A stretch of 64,000 bases of DNA. Source: Thermosporothrix hazakensis (GTDB lineage: Bacteria > Chloroflexota > Ktedonobacteria > Ktedonobacterales > Ktedonobacteraceae). The notes under the pieces are model-generated. The model did no database searches. It had not been told where the DNA came from and saw only the letters and a program-made list of their open reading frames with translations. The stretch spans positions 1 to 64,000 of the forward strand of contig NZ_QKUF01000019.1 in the NCBI RefSeq assembly GCF_003253565.1, in the 5' to 3' direction. Positions 45,865 through 55,177 of this stretch are shown in pieces (position 1 is the stretch's first letter; every line of letters begins with the position of its first letter). The position numbers and the translations under genes are program-made.

Positions 45865-46962
45865 ATGACACTGACACAAACGAAAGTCATTCTTGGCCCC
45901 ACAGTTGAGGCCTTGCCACTACAAGAGAGCAAACTTCCGAACTTGCTGACCTACATCTATGAAGGGATGAAATTGCCCAACACACCAGAATCGTTGGCTT
46001 CTTTTATGAAGACAACAAAGAATGAAATCCTCTATTATCACTCATCCTTGCTTTATGACTTTAAGGCGCTCAGGGAACATTGTGAAGATTTTGGGGGTAA
46101 GGATAGAACCTACGAAAAAAGTGTGAATGTTGCAAAAGATATTGTGGCCTATAGTGAAAAAGCGAAGAAGAGCTACAATGAAGTCTTGCAATTGATTGAT
46201 GAGTGGAGGAAAGAACCGAGTAAGGAACAGGAAAAGAAGCAGAAAGTGAAAGATATTCTAGAAGCAAGGAAAAAGGAATCTCAAAAATATCAGCGAGACG
46301 TTGAAGCTGTGTATAAAGGAGTGCATGCTTTCCTGGACATTACGCAAAAAGACCAAAAGGCTCTGGAGTCAGATGAAAGCCACTATAATCAAAAACTGAT
46401 GAAGGAAAATAAGAAGTTAGCTGATTTAAATGAAGAAGTGAAAAAACTACAAAAGGAAATAGAAGAGAAGAATCAAGCTGTGCTTGAGAAAGTGAAGCCG
46501 AGCTTTTGGCAGGCATTACGCTTTGTAGGTGTTGGGGGATTGGGGGTATACGCGTATACACAGGAGGTCAAAGATGCCATAGCGAAGCTAAGCGAAGCAA
46601 AGGAAAAGTTAAAGAAGGCCCAGGATGAGCAGGACAAGTACTTTAGAGCACTGACGCTCTCGCGAATGATTGTGGCAACTGTTACGCACGCACAGAATAA
46701 CTTGCGAAAGGCATTACCAGAATTGCAGAAGATGATAGGGATCTGGAGTACGTTGAGTAAGGATTTTGATACTCTCCTGAGCAAGCTGAACAGTAGGGGG
46801 ATGCAGGAGATTAGCCAGATTCTGACGAAGCTGGCGGTCCAGAGCGCAATCAGGCAGTGGGAGGCGCTTAAGGATAAAGCAGAGAAGTATTACAAAAATG
46901 CGTATTCACATGGGGCGACCTGGTATAGCACGATTGATGACCTGCTCAAGGCTGTCGGGTAA
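45865..46962 (+). CDS. Helical pore-forming-toxin-like protein A1, locus 2
   Basis: A 365-residue, lysine-rich, almost entirely alpha-helical protein with no signal peptide; AGAGGAA lies six bases before ATG. Residues 1-60 are a conserved head (ILGPTVEALPLQESKLPNLL...YEGMKLPNT). Long coiled coils flank a short hydrophobic glycine-rich segment at about 213-235 (FWQALRFVGVGGLGVYAYT), the layout of xenorhabdolysin/YaxA-like and HBL/ClyA-type alpha-pore-forming toxins. ELQKMIGIWSTLSKDFDTLL near the C-terminus is shared with the next protein. It is first of a four-gene run with a second copy, an 850-residue helical protein and a GH18 chitinase. Toxin function is inferred from architecture. Confidence 0.68.
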   Translation: MTLTQTKVILGPTVEALPLQESKLPNLLTYIYEGMKLPNTPESLASFMKTTKNEILYYHSSLLYDFKALREHCEDFGGKDRTYEKSVNVAKDIVAYSEKAKKSYNEVLQLIDEWRKEPSKEQEKKQKVKDILEARKKESQKYQRDVEAVYKGVHAFLDITQKDQKALESDESHYNQKLMKENKKLADLNEEVKKLQKEIEEKNQAVLEKVKPSFWQALRFVGVGGLGVYAYTQEVKDAIAKLSEAKEKLKKAQDEQDKYFRALTLSRMIVATVTHAQNNLRKALPELQKMIGIWSTLSKDFDTLLSKLNSRGMQEISQILTKLAVQSAIRQWEALKDKAEKYYKNAYSHGATWYSTIDDLLKAVG

Positions 46963-47204
46963 GGGGACTATGTTAGTCGCAACAAGGACAGAGAGCTTAA
47001 AGCCTTCCTTCCGATGCTAAGTAGGGCGTCATTCTTGCTGTTCATGAAGCATATTGGAGGTGGAAGCGGAGGAGCGGTCTGGAAGAGACTGCATGAAGTA
47101 AAAAATCTCGTCCGTTCGTCTGCTCATCAGGCATTGGGTTGAAATGAAACCGGTGCCCGAGTAGAGACAATCTGTGAAACAAAAGGATGAAGAAAGGAAA
47201 GATC

Positions 47205-48320
47205 ATGGCTCAAACGAAAACCCAAACGCAAACGAAAAAAGAAATTCTTGGTCCCTCGGTGGATTATTTGCCGCTGCAAGAGGGTAAATTTACGAACCTG
47301 TTGATCTACCTGTATGAGGGGCGGAGCCTACCGAATACAGCCAAATTGCTGGCAGACTTTCTTGGGATTTCAGAAGCAGAGGTCAACAGTAAGCATAACT
47401 TGTTACTAGGGACATATCAGGGGATCAATACACATTGTAGCGACTTTTTGAAGCCAAAGGAAGGTACCTATGATAAGAGTGTTTTCCTGGCTGGAGATAT
47501 TGTCGCGTATGGGAATGATGCGAAGGATTACTATGGAGGTATCCTTGATATAATTCAGGAATGGAAAGATGGAAAAAAGAAGGAAGATGATGCAAAGAGC
47601 GAGATTAAGGAAATTCTTGATGATAGGAGGAAAGAAGCAGAAAAATTTAAGAATGCAGCGGAAGGTGTATATAATGGGGTTCAGGCGTTCTTAAGTGTGA
47701 CACAAAAAGACCAGGGGGCGCTCGTAAGAAGGGAAAGTGAATATAAAACAGAGCTGGCGAAGCAAAGCCGGGAATTAGAAAAGTTGAATAAAGAGGTGGA
47801 AAAAGCACAAAAAGAGTTAGAGGCCGAGAACCAAAAGGCGTTAGAAACACTGAAACCGAGCTTCTGGAAAGGGCTTCAGTTGGTTGGCTCCGGGACTATT
47901 GGAGCGTTGGCATACACGCAACAGGTGAAAAACGCCATCGATAAGCTGAAAGCGTGTAGAGCGAATCTTGAAAAGGCTCAAAGTGAGAAAAATTCAGTTT
48001 TTCGAGCGTTGACGATATCGGGAGCGGTTGATGCAAGCATCACTCAGGTGAATTCGCTTATTGGGAAGGCGCTGAAGGAACTGGAAGCGATGGCGGGGAT
48101 TTGGAGTACGCTATGTAAGGACTTTGACACCCTTCTTAACACCCTCAATAGTAAGGGGGTGAAGGAGATCAGCAAGATTCTCACAAAGCTGGCAGTACAA
48201 AGCGCGATCAGGCAGTGGGAAGCACTGAGGGACAAGGCGAAAGCGTATCGCGATGATGCTTACTCATCCGGGGTTACCTGGTATCCCACCATTGATGCCT
48301 TACTCAAGGCCGTTGGATAG
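47205..48320 (+). CDS. Helical pore-forming-toxin-like protein A2, locus 2
   Basis: A 371-residue paralogue of the preceding protein: same opening (ILGPSVDYLPLQEGKFTNLL), same coiled-coil and hydrophobic core order (FWKGLQLVGSGTIGALAYT at about 220-238) and a nearly identical end (LTKLAVQSAIRQWEALRDKA then DALLKAVG). The start MAQTKTQTQTKKE is chosen for AAGGAAAG five bases upstream. The two genes look like a tandem duplication that has since diverged, as in toxins that need two related subunits. A spacer of 240 bases separates them. Confidence 0.68.
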   Translation: MAQTKTQTQTKKEILGPSVDYLPLQEGKFTNLLIYLYEGRSLPNTAKLLADFLGISEAEVNSKHNLLLGTYQGINTHCSDFLKPKEGTYDKSVFLAGDIVAYGNDAKDYYGGILDIIQEWKDGKKKEDDAKSEIKEILDDRRKEAEKFKNAAEGVYNGVQAFLSVTQKDQGALVRRESEYKTELAKQSRELEKLNKEVEKAQKELEAENQKALETLKPSFWKGLQLVGSGTIGALAYTQQVKNAIDKLKACRANLEKAQSEKNSVFRALTISGAVDASITQVNSLIGKALKELEAMAGIWSTLCKDFDTLLNTLNSKGVKEISKILTKLAVQSAIRQWEALRDKAKAYRDDAYSSGVTWYPTIDALLKAVG

Positions 48321-48410
48321 TACTGTAAGGGCAAGCAGGAGAGTTCCTCTTCTCGAATCCGGAACTCTCCTTTCCTGACTATTGCGTCGCGGATGGAGAA
48401 GGAGATTGGC

Positions 48411-50963
48411 ATGAGCATTGCGACCATTTCCACGACAACAATTCCTACGCTCAACTACAAGGAGCTTGTCAAGAAGTATCAGCTTCCAGGAACAGAGGAG
48501 ATCTTTCGGAGTCATGAAGGCCTCCTGGTGTTTCGTCAGCTTGAAGGAAATCTCAAACCAGTCTATGAGCGATATCTGCAAGAGAAGCAAAAAGCGGCGG
48601 GGATTGTCGCTATTGTGCTCTATATGGATCGGCTGGTGATTCCCAAAACGGTGCCCCAAATCGATAAGGATGTGCATGTGATGATCTGTAGCCGCACCAT
48701 CGAGGTGGAAGCGGGAGGAACGCTGGTGCTCCCTGAGAACAACCCCGATACGGAGCACTCAATTTATACACAGCAGTTGACAGGAAGCCTGACGATTCAG
48801 GCGGGAAGCAAATCGGTGAAGTTGGAGCAGAAAGACTTTACTGCTCTGGGAGTGAAGGTCTCCTATGCCAATGGGAAGATCCAGCAGGAAACCTTGAAGG
48901 AATATGAACTCGAAGAGTACATGAAATGGGGAGAGCCACTTTTTCGCTTTGCGAGTACCCTCTTTCAGCTCGCAGCGATTGTTTGCGCCAGTGAGAAGCA
49001 GGAGGAGTGGGAAGCCGGTCAGGCATTAGTGAAATGGATCTGTGCTCTGTATCAAGCGGGTAAGGACAAAGATGCCCAGGACCTCTACTTGCATAGCTCA
49101 AACTTCCTGGCAAACTATCCCCCCTTTGCTGCTGCGAAGACCATCCTTGTGCCGGTACTTTCGCAGCAGGCGCAGCAGGAAGAAGTCGAAGCGATTCTCA
49201 AAGCTCTGAAAACCTATGAAGGCTATTACCAGACAGTGATGAATACGGCAAAATCGGTTGCCGATCGAAAAGCAGCAGGAAATTTGATGCTGGAGAAAAG
49301 TAAGGATGTTGTGGGAAAATATGACCAGCGGCTGAAGACGATTCAGGGAGAGATAAAGCAAAAGAGAGAATATCTGGAAAATATGAAGAAGAAGTTTCAG
49401 AATCAAGAGAAGACAATTAAAGCGCTGGATCAGCAGTTTCAGAAAGATATTAAGACATGGATGGAGGCGCGAAAGCGGGAAGCATTGATTGCTGCTGCGA
49501 GCGCGGTCTTTGATTTTGCGGCAGCGGCAGCGTCTGCGGCGGTGACGGGTGGTGCCACCAGTGGAGCGGCAGCAGCGAAAGGGGTAGAGGCAGGCAAGAA
49601 AGTGGTGGAAGCGGCAAAGAAAACAAACGAGCTGGCTCAGAAATTGAAGCAATTGAAAGAGATCATTGCGAAGATCGTTGATGTGCTGAAGAAGCTTGCG
49701 GTCATGATGAAGCAGATTGAAAATGCTAGAAAGGTCATCAAAGGAAAGGAGACCAGACTTCCTGAAGTGCCGCCAGCAACGGTCGATTTAATTGGGGGAC
49801 TGGCGGATTGGGATGCATTCGTTGTGGACATGAAAGCGGTGATGAAATTCATCCTTGACGATCCTGGTCCTCCCCGTCCACCACAGATTGTCGGAACGTA
49901 CCAGAAGGAACTGGAGAAGTTAGCCATTTACGGCAAAGCGCGGTTAGCAGAGCAGGCAGAGGTGATTAAGGCTGAGCAGGAAGAACTGCTGCTGCTCCTG
50001 GAAAAACGGGTGCATACCAATGAATCAGGCCGCTTACAGAAGTATATTGATGAATTGAATGAGCAGAATAAGAATAACACGCTGTTGCTGCAATGCCTCT
50101 TCCAGAGCCGTCTCTACCTCTCGGTCTGGTGTTTTCTTGCATTCCAGGCATATCGGTCTGCTTTTGCCTATGAGACGCTCTCTCAGCCAGAGAAATCGCC
50201 TTCTGCCCTCCAGAGCGCCGGTGAATTCGAGAGTGCTGTTGCGAAGATTATTCAGGCGACGAATACGGCTCGTGCGACGATCTTTCCGCAACAAACCAGT
50301 CGCAATCTGGAGATCAAGGCCACTACCCAGCCAGTTGAGCAGGAGATTATACAGCGCCTCAAGAAGGATCGGCAGGTCAGCTTTATCCTGCTGGCGGATC
50401 ACCAGTTGATGTTGGATCAGGCTGATCCAGCGTGGACGGCGCTGCCACTTCCACTGAAGACCAATATGTTTGATGAGAAGCAGCGTGTGCGTGTTGTTCG
50501 GTTGCGTTGTATTCTCGAAGGTGTTCCTCTTAAGGTCAAGCAACATCTCAAGCTCTACCTGGAAGTTGCCGGGCTGTCGATGGATCGTAAGTACCAGAAT
50601 GCAGGCATAGACTACTATACCTTTGCCGTTCCTCCCTGGCGCTTGGTCTTTGAATACCGACCGAAGGAGCAGAGCGATCCTCCTAATGCAAAGGTGATTC
50701 GGGATACGGTACTTGGACTGGATCGGATCATTACAACAGATGGCGAAATAGAGGTCAGCCAGCAGAAGTATTACTATCAACCAACGCCCTTTACTACCTG
50801 GAATCTTCGACTCAGTGGGAATAAGAATGACCTTCCCCTCGATCAGCTCTCAGCTCTTCGTCTGGAATGGGTGGTTTCAGCCGGGGATAAGGGGAAGAGT
50901 AGTGAGCAAGAAATGGAGCAAGAGGTAGAAGTGATCTTTCAGATGCTTCAAGAGAGTGAGTGA
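48411..50963 (+). CDS. Large helical toxin-like protein B, locus 2
   Basis: An 850-residue protein starting MSIATISTTTIPT, with AAGGAG eight bases upstream. Residues about 1-250 form a mixed domain with a beta-rich part (DKDVHVMICSRTIEVEAGGTLVLP) and a helical part. About 285-355 is a coiled coil; 358-393 is a long Ala/Gly hydrophobic stretch (LIAAASAVFDFAAAAASAAV...) suitable for a membrane-inserting hairpin; 395-450 is a second coiled coil. A helical block and a C-terminal beta-like domain (RVRVVRLRCILEGVPLKVKQ, about 690-820) follow. The order recalls alpha-pore-forming toxins enlarged toward insecticidal Tc-type TcA proteins, but it is far smaller than TcA. It is the intact homologue of 17183-18919. 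Confidence 0.65.
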   Translation: MSIATISTTTIPTLNYKELVKKYQLPGTEEIFRSHEGLLVFRQLEGNLKPVYERYLQEKQKAAGIVAIVLYMDRLVIPKTVPQIDKDVHVMICSRTIEVEAGGTLVLPENNPDTEHSIYTQQLTGSLTIQAGSKSVKLEQKDFTALGVKVSYANGKIQQETLKEYELEEYMKWGEPLFRFASTLFQLAAIVCASEKQEEWEAGQALVKWICALYQAGKDKDAQDLYLHSSNFLANYPPFAAAKTILVPVLSQQAQQEEVEAILKALKTYEGYYQTVMNTAKSVADRKAAGNLMLEKSKDVVGKYDQRLKTIQGEIKQKREYLENMKKKFQNQEKTIKALDQQFQKDIKTWMEARKREALIAAASAVFDFAAAAASAAVTGGATSGAAAAKGVEAGKKVVEAAKKTNELAQKLKQLKEIIAKIVDVLKKLAVMMKQIENARKVIKGKETRLPEVPPATVDLIGGLADWDAFVVDMKAVMKFILDDPGPPRPPQIVGTYQKELEKLAIYGKARLAEQAEVIKAEQEELLLLLEKRVHTNESGRLQKYIDELNEQNKNNTLLLQCLFQSRLYLSVWCFLAFQAYRSAFAYETLSQPEKSPSALQSAGEFESAVAKIIQATNTARATIFPQQTSRNLEIKATTQPVEQEIIQRLKKDRQVSFILLADHQLMLDQADPAWTALPLPLKTNMFDEKQRVRVVRLRCILEGVPLKVKQHLKLYLEVAGLSMDRKYQNAGIDYYTFAVPPWRLVFEYRPKEQSDPPNAKVIRDTVLGLDRIITTDGEIEVSQQKYYYQPTPFTTWNLRLSGNKNDLPLDQLSALRLEWVVSAGDKGKSSEQEMEQEVEVIFQMLQESE

Positions 50964-51217
50964 GGGGATTGGGTTGATTCTTCCTGAGAGGACTCTGTCT
51001 GAAGGAAAGTATAGGCTCTCACCAGCAAGACCTTCTTGATTGGAACGAGAGTGGCAGCGAGGAGACGTGTGTATGGAGCGCTTCTCGCTGCCAGCAAGTG
51101 AGTTGCAAGCTGGTAGCGACGCTGTGTGAGGCACTGGAAGCGAGAATGCTCAGCACCGGGATTCTCGGCGAAATAGTGCTCTCGTTCAGTGTATGCGTCA
51201 AGAGAAAGGAAGAAACA

Positions 51218-52129
51218 GTGTCAGTAAACACACAGAAAAATGAGGGAGAGAATCGCAAAGCTGAAGCTCAAAAAATAGCCCTGTATGTGCAAGATATCTT
51301 TGATAAAGAAAATCCGTCGCCAGACCAATTAAAGGAGATGGAAGCTGCTGCTAAGGAACTGGGCGATGCTGGCTTTGGAACGATCATTTTAGCCTTTCTA
51401 CATGTCCATAATGATGGTTCCTTCTGGTACAACAATATATCGCTGGCAAAGACACAATCGTTTCTGCCGAACATTATCAAAACCATGAAGCAGCCGAAGA
51501 AAGTATCAAAGGTGTTGCTTTCTATTGGCGGATGGAAAACGGAAGATTTCCAGGCAATCAAGAAAAATCCTGCGAAGTTTAAGCAGCAGTTTCTGACGTG
51601 GAAGAACACGCTTGGAATAGATGGGTTTGATATCGATATCGAGAACGATTATGAGGAGTGCAAGACGACCTTAGTCGATCTTGTAAACTGGGGAGCGAAG
51701 CAGGGGCTGACGGTCACCGCAGCTCCATACACAGAGCGAAATTACTGGCTCGATATTCTCAAGCAAACAAGTTCATCAAAGAAGCCTCTATTTGCCTGGT
51801 GGAACTTGCAGTTATATGGTAGAGCCAACTACGCTGATTGGGAGAAAGAGGTCAAGAAGGTTGTGACCGATGCCCAGGCTTTTCTTGTTCCGGGGTACAC
51901 CATAGAATATCAGGCAGCACCAAATGATATCTTGTCAAATCTCAAAAACCTGAGAAAAACGTATTCGGGCATCTCAGGAGGCTTTCTCTGGCAGTATGAG
52001 TGGATCAAAAAGCATAAGAAGGGAACTGTCAAAGAGTATGCGACGGCGCTTCAGAACGCGCTGAAGGATCAAAGCACACAGGGTGAAGAGCAGAAAAAAG
52101 CGGTGCAGCAGGCCGCGAAGAGAAGATGA
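51218..52129 (+). CDS. GH18 chitinase-like protein
   Basis: A 303-residue TIM-barrel protein beginning at GTG (VSVNTQKNEGEN), chosen for AAAGGAAG upstream. KVLLSIGGW is the SxGG block and LGIDGFDIDIEN at about 136-147 holds the complete GH18 catalytic signature D-x-x-D-x-D-x-E. FAWWNLQLYGRANY and FLWQYEWIKKH complete the barrel. There is no signal peptide and no chitin-binding domain, so export would need another route, as with chitinases that ride on Yersinia entomophaga Tc toxin. Lying 254 bases downstream of the large toxin-like gene on the same strand, it may help breach chitinous barriers of insects, nematodes or fungi. Confidence 0.82.
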   Translation: MSVNTQKNEGENRKAEAQKIALYVQDIFDKENPSPDQLKEMEAAAKELGDAGFGTIILAFLHVHNDGSFWYNNISLAKTQSFLPNIIKTMKQPKKVSKVLLSIGGWKTEDFQAIKKNPAKFKQQFLTWKNTLGIDGFDIDIENDYEECKTTLVDLVNWGAKQGLTVTAAPYTERNYWLDILKQTSSSKKPLFAWWNLQLYGRANYADWEKEVKKVVTDAQAFLVPGYTIEYQAAPNDILSNLKNLRKTYSGISGGFLWQYEWIKKHKKGTVKEYATALQNALKDQSTQGEEQKKAVQQAAKRR

Positions 52130-52415
52130 GAAGATAAGGAAGAGAAGAAGTCAACCAACTATCCCTTCGCTTTTCATATAGTTCGTTGTGCCAAACCGTT
52201 TGTCAGATGAGAGAGAACCTGCAAAAACGGTTCTCTCTCAATGGAGAAGGACGTGTCGCGGTGAGAAGAGAGCGAGAAGGAGTATATGTTCTCCTTTTTA
52301 AGGCGCTTCCTTCCTCTCTTGCGTGGCTGCGGGCTTCAGCAACACACTCCATTTTGGAGTATGTATTGTCATGAGGTTTATCCTCTTTGAAAACCGGAGA
52401 ATAGGAGCAAAATAG

Positions 52416-52814
52416 ATGCCAAATCAAGTTCATAGTTTGCTAACTCCCGGGAATTGTACGGCGATCCTGGTTGACTATCAGCCGCAAATGGCTTTTGCTG
52501 TCCATTCCATCGACGATCAGACGCTGCTGAATAATACGGTAGGGCTGGCCCGTGCGCTGCGCGTGTTTCAGGTGCCGACCATTCTGACAACGGTGGAAGC
52601 CGAGAGCTTTAGTGGAAAGCTGTTTCCACAATTACTGGAGATTTTCCCAAACCAGACGCCGATTGATCGCACCACCATGAATTGTTGGGAAGATTCAAAC
52701 GTGCTCAACGAGGTAAAGAAGATAGGGCGAAAGAAACTCATTGAATGCGTTCCTCTCTCTTCTGAAGAGATACAACAGGAAAGGAGCTCGGCTGGAAGAG
52801 CAGGAAGCCAGTGA
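52416..52814 (+). pseudogene. Truncated isochorismatase-family hydrolase
   Basis: A YcaC-like isochorismatase fold protein: CTAILVDYQPQMAFAV (with the catalytic Asp) and a middle part DRTTMNCWEDSNVLNEVKKIGRKKLI. The usual next element (catalytic Lys strand, then the TEVC nucleophile loop) is absent; after KKLI near 52742 unrelated sequence follows to a stop at 52812. About 110 of the normal 200 residues remain, without the nucleophilic Cys, so it is inactive. The break coincides with the start of a rearranged segment. Confidence 0.75.
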
Positions 52815-52956
52815 CGCGTGAAGCGACGTGGAAACCGACCGCGCCACCTGTTGCTTCAAGTTGTTGCTCAGAGTTCTGTGAGAAGAGCAATGGGTCAATC
52901 TCTGGGCGCGATGCGGACAGGGAATCATTTGCTGATTGAATGCTGACAGTGTCGGA

Positions 52957-53251
52957 GTTGCGAAGATTATCCAGGCGACGAATACGGCTCGTGCGACGAT
53001 CTTTCCGCAACAAACCAGCCACAATCTGGAGATCAAGGTGGCCACTACCCAGCCAGTTGAGCAGGAGATTATACAGCGCCTCAAGAAGGATCGGCAGGTC
53101 AGCTTTATCCTGCTGGCAGATCACCAGTTGATGTTGGATCAGGCTGATCCAGCGTGGACGGCCCTGCCACTTCCCCTGAAGACCAGTATGTTTGATGAGA
53201 AGCAGCGTGTGCGTGTTGTTCGGTTGCGTTGTATTCTCGAAGGTGTTCCTC
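52957..53251 (+). pseudogene. Duplicated fragment of toxin-like gene B
   Basis: About 295 bases are nearly identical to 50240-50530 inside the 850-residue gene, encoding AKIIQATNTARATIFPQQTS through LRCILEGVP, with a three-base insertion (an extra Val codon) and a few substitutions. Both flanks are unrelated, so this is a copied fragment of recent origin. It has no start of its own and is not expected to yield a working protein. Confidence 0.85.
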
Positions 53252-53669
53252 CGAGCAGCTCCTTGTTCAAGGGCCTGCGCCCAACTGGCTGCGCTTCTCT
53301 TGTCTGATCTTCTTCTGGATGGCGCGTGTCTCTTGCAAACGTTCCGGCTGCTTTTGCAGACACACTTTGATTTCTTCAAGCAAGCGCGAGCCCCCGGTTC
53401 TGCAACGACAGAAGCTGCTGTCAACTCCACTGATCTTCATTCGTGTGGGCGATGTCCTGCTACAGTAGATGCAGAAGAGGAGAGCTGTTTCACTTTGTTG
53501 TAAAAACGCAACGTTCATGCTGGCACCACGGCCTTTCGTGCAAACTGGTTGGTTGTATCGCGTTGACACTCAAGTGATAGTAGCTTTGACAGCTTTGCTG
53601 ATCAGGGATAGCGGTGCCTTTGGCGCGGCGGAGCCCGTTTATGGCCGCGCCAGGGCATGCTGTCTTGTT
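53252..53669. other. Rearranged segment, no supported gene
   Basis: Minus-strand frames read across into the antisense of the duplicated toxin fragment. One piece (KISGVDSSFCRCRTGGSRLL, then EEIKVCLQKQPERLQETRAI) looks protein-like with three Cys but lacks start context and recognisable family. Confidence 0.3.
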
Positions 53670-54947
53670 CTATTTCGATACTCGGGCCCGAGAGCGCGTC
53701 AACGCCCAAAAGAGGAGGGCAACGGCACTGATTGCTGCTCCCAACACACTCACACCAATCCAACCGGCACGAACATAGACCAGCGTTGAGGCGATCGAAC
53801 CGGTTCCACTCCCAATCGAATAGAAGATCATATAGCTGGCCGCAAGTCGGCTGAGCGCCTCTGGCCGCAGACGGTAGATCATGCTCTGGTTCGTTACATG
53901 GACTGCCTGCACTGCCAGATCTAACAGGATGATTCCAACGATCACAGCCAGCAGAGAATGATTAAGCAAGCTGATGGGTAACCAGGATACAAGCAGCAGA
54001 GCCAGCCCTATGCCTGTCGTCCATTGCTCTAAACCGCGATCTGCAAGCGATCCTGCACGCTTTGCCGCCAATGCGCCAGCCACTCCGACAAGGCCAAATG
54101 CTCCGATCACGGTGTGCGAAAAGGAAAATGGTGTAGCACTGAGAGGAAGGGTCATTGAAGTCCACAAGGTACTGAATGCGGCAAAAATCAGCATGGCGAT
54201 GATGGCGCGAATACGTAAGAGCGGCTCTTGCCCAAAGAGCACGAAGACTGAGCGCAATAATTGTGGATAAGAGAGAGAGGCTTTCGCCGTTTTATCGGAT
54301 GGGAGGGCTCGGAACAGAATGCCTGCCATAAGCAGCGCTAATATCGCAGAGACGATGTAGACCGAACGCCACCCGGCAAGATCTGCCAGCGTGCCAGCGA
54401 CTGTTCGTGCCAGCAGAATACCAATCACGACACCACTTGTGACCAGACCAACCACCTGACCTCGTTGAGCAGGAGCAGCCAGAGCTGCCGCACAGGCAAC
54501 CACTGCTTGCGTCACAGTAGCCAGCAGACCGACAATTCCGATACCTACTAACCACATGGGAAAAATGGAGGTGCTGGCTACCACCGCCAGAGCCAATGCA
54601 GACAGGAGTAATTGGCACACAATCAGCAGACGACGATTCACAAGATCACCTAAAGGCACAAGCAATAGCAATCCCGACGCATAACAGAGCTGTGTAATGG
54701 TAATCACAACGCCAATGGATGCCTCGGGAATTCCGAAATCATGTGCCATCGAAGCCAGAAGTGGCTGAGCATAATAGACATTGGCAACAGCAACACCGCA
54801 TGTAATGGCCAGCATTATCACTACCAGATGTGACAAAGAGAGAGGAGAAACAGCAGAAGACCTCTTTAATGCTCTACCTGTCATCATGATTTTCGGTCTA
54901 GCTGTCTCCTCAGGGACAACTTTCACTTTGTTTTCACATGTTTCCAT
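53670..54947 (-). CDS. MFS transporter (arabinose-efflux/drug-export type)
   Basis: A 425-residue membrane protein starting METCENKVKVV with AGGAG 11 bases upstream. Twelve hydrophobic segments are visible. After segment one come VANVYYAQPLLASMAHDFGI and the loop VPLGDLVNRRLLIV, the conserved MFS motif between helices 2 and 3. This subgroup (YnfM/AraJ-like) exports drugs or sugars by proton exchange. It is divergent from the LysR-type regulator at 55178, the usual control arrangement. Confidence 0.9.
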   Translation of the reverse strand: METCENKVKVVPEETARPKIMMTGRALKRSSAVSPLSLSHLVVIMLAITCGVAVANVYYAQPLLASMAHDFGIPEASIGVVITITQLCYASGLLLLVPLGDLVNRRLLIVCQLLLSALALAVVASTSIFPMWLVGIGIVGLLATVTQAVVACAAALAAPAQRGQVVGLVTSGVVIGILLARTVAGTLADLAGWRSVYIVSAILALLMAGILFRALPSDKTAKASLSYPQLLRSVFVLFGQEPLLRIRAIIAMLIFAAFSTLWTSMTLPLSATPFSFSHTVIGAFGLVGVAGALAAKRAGSLADRGLEQWTTGIGLALLLVSWLPISLLNHSLLAVIVGIILLDLAVQAVHVTNQSMIYRLRPEALSRLAASYMIFYSIGSGTGSIASTLVYVRAGWIGVSVLGAAISAVALLFWALTRSRARVSK

Positions 54948-55006
54948 ATATTTTTGTTCTCCTGATAATCGTGAGCGACTCACAGGTGTTCACATGACTG
55001 AACCGG

Positions 55007-55078
55007 GCGTTTCCACACCTTACGCTCCAAGAGCTTTGCTTACAAACAGTGTCCTGTCTGGATAGAATGTGGAAACGC
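55007..55078. promoter_or_regulatory. Inverted repeat in MFS/LysR divergent spacer
   Basis: GCGTTTCCACA (55007-55017) and its exact reverse complement TGTGGAAACGC (55068-55078) lie 50 bases apart between the MFS and LysR starts. The spacing allows a LysR-type tetramer to bridge both arms. Confidence 0.45.
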
Positions 55079-55087
55079 GCTTTCCTC

Positions 55088-55116
55088 TTGACAAGCATAG
55101 AGGGAGAGCATATATT
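55088..55116 (+). promoter_or_regulatory. Sigma-70 type promoter of LysR gene
   Basis: TTGACA (55088-55093), 17-base spacer, TATATT (55111-55116): a near-consensus promoter 60 bases before the regulator start. Confidence 0.75.
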
Positions 55117-55177
55117 TGTCAACATAAAGTAAACGAACGTATCCTTCAAAAAAATTGAAGGAAGAAGGGGGCAATGG

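Noticed and set aside
52738..53430. Minus-strand frame of 230 codons
   Set aside because: It is mainly the antisense of the duplicated toxin-gene fragment; the equivalent antisense frame also exists opposite the intact gene (50034-50780).
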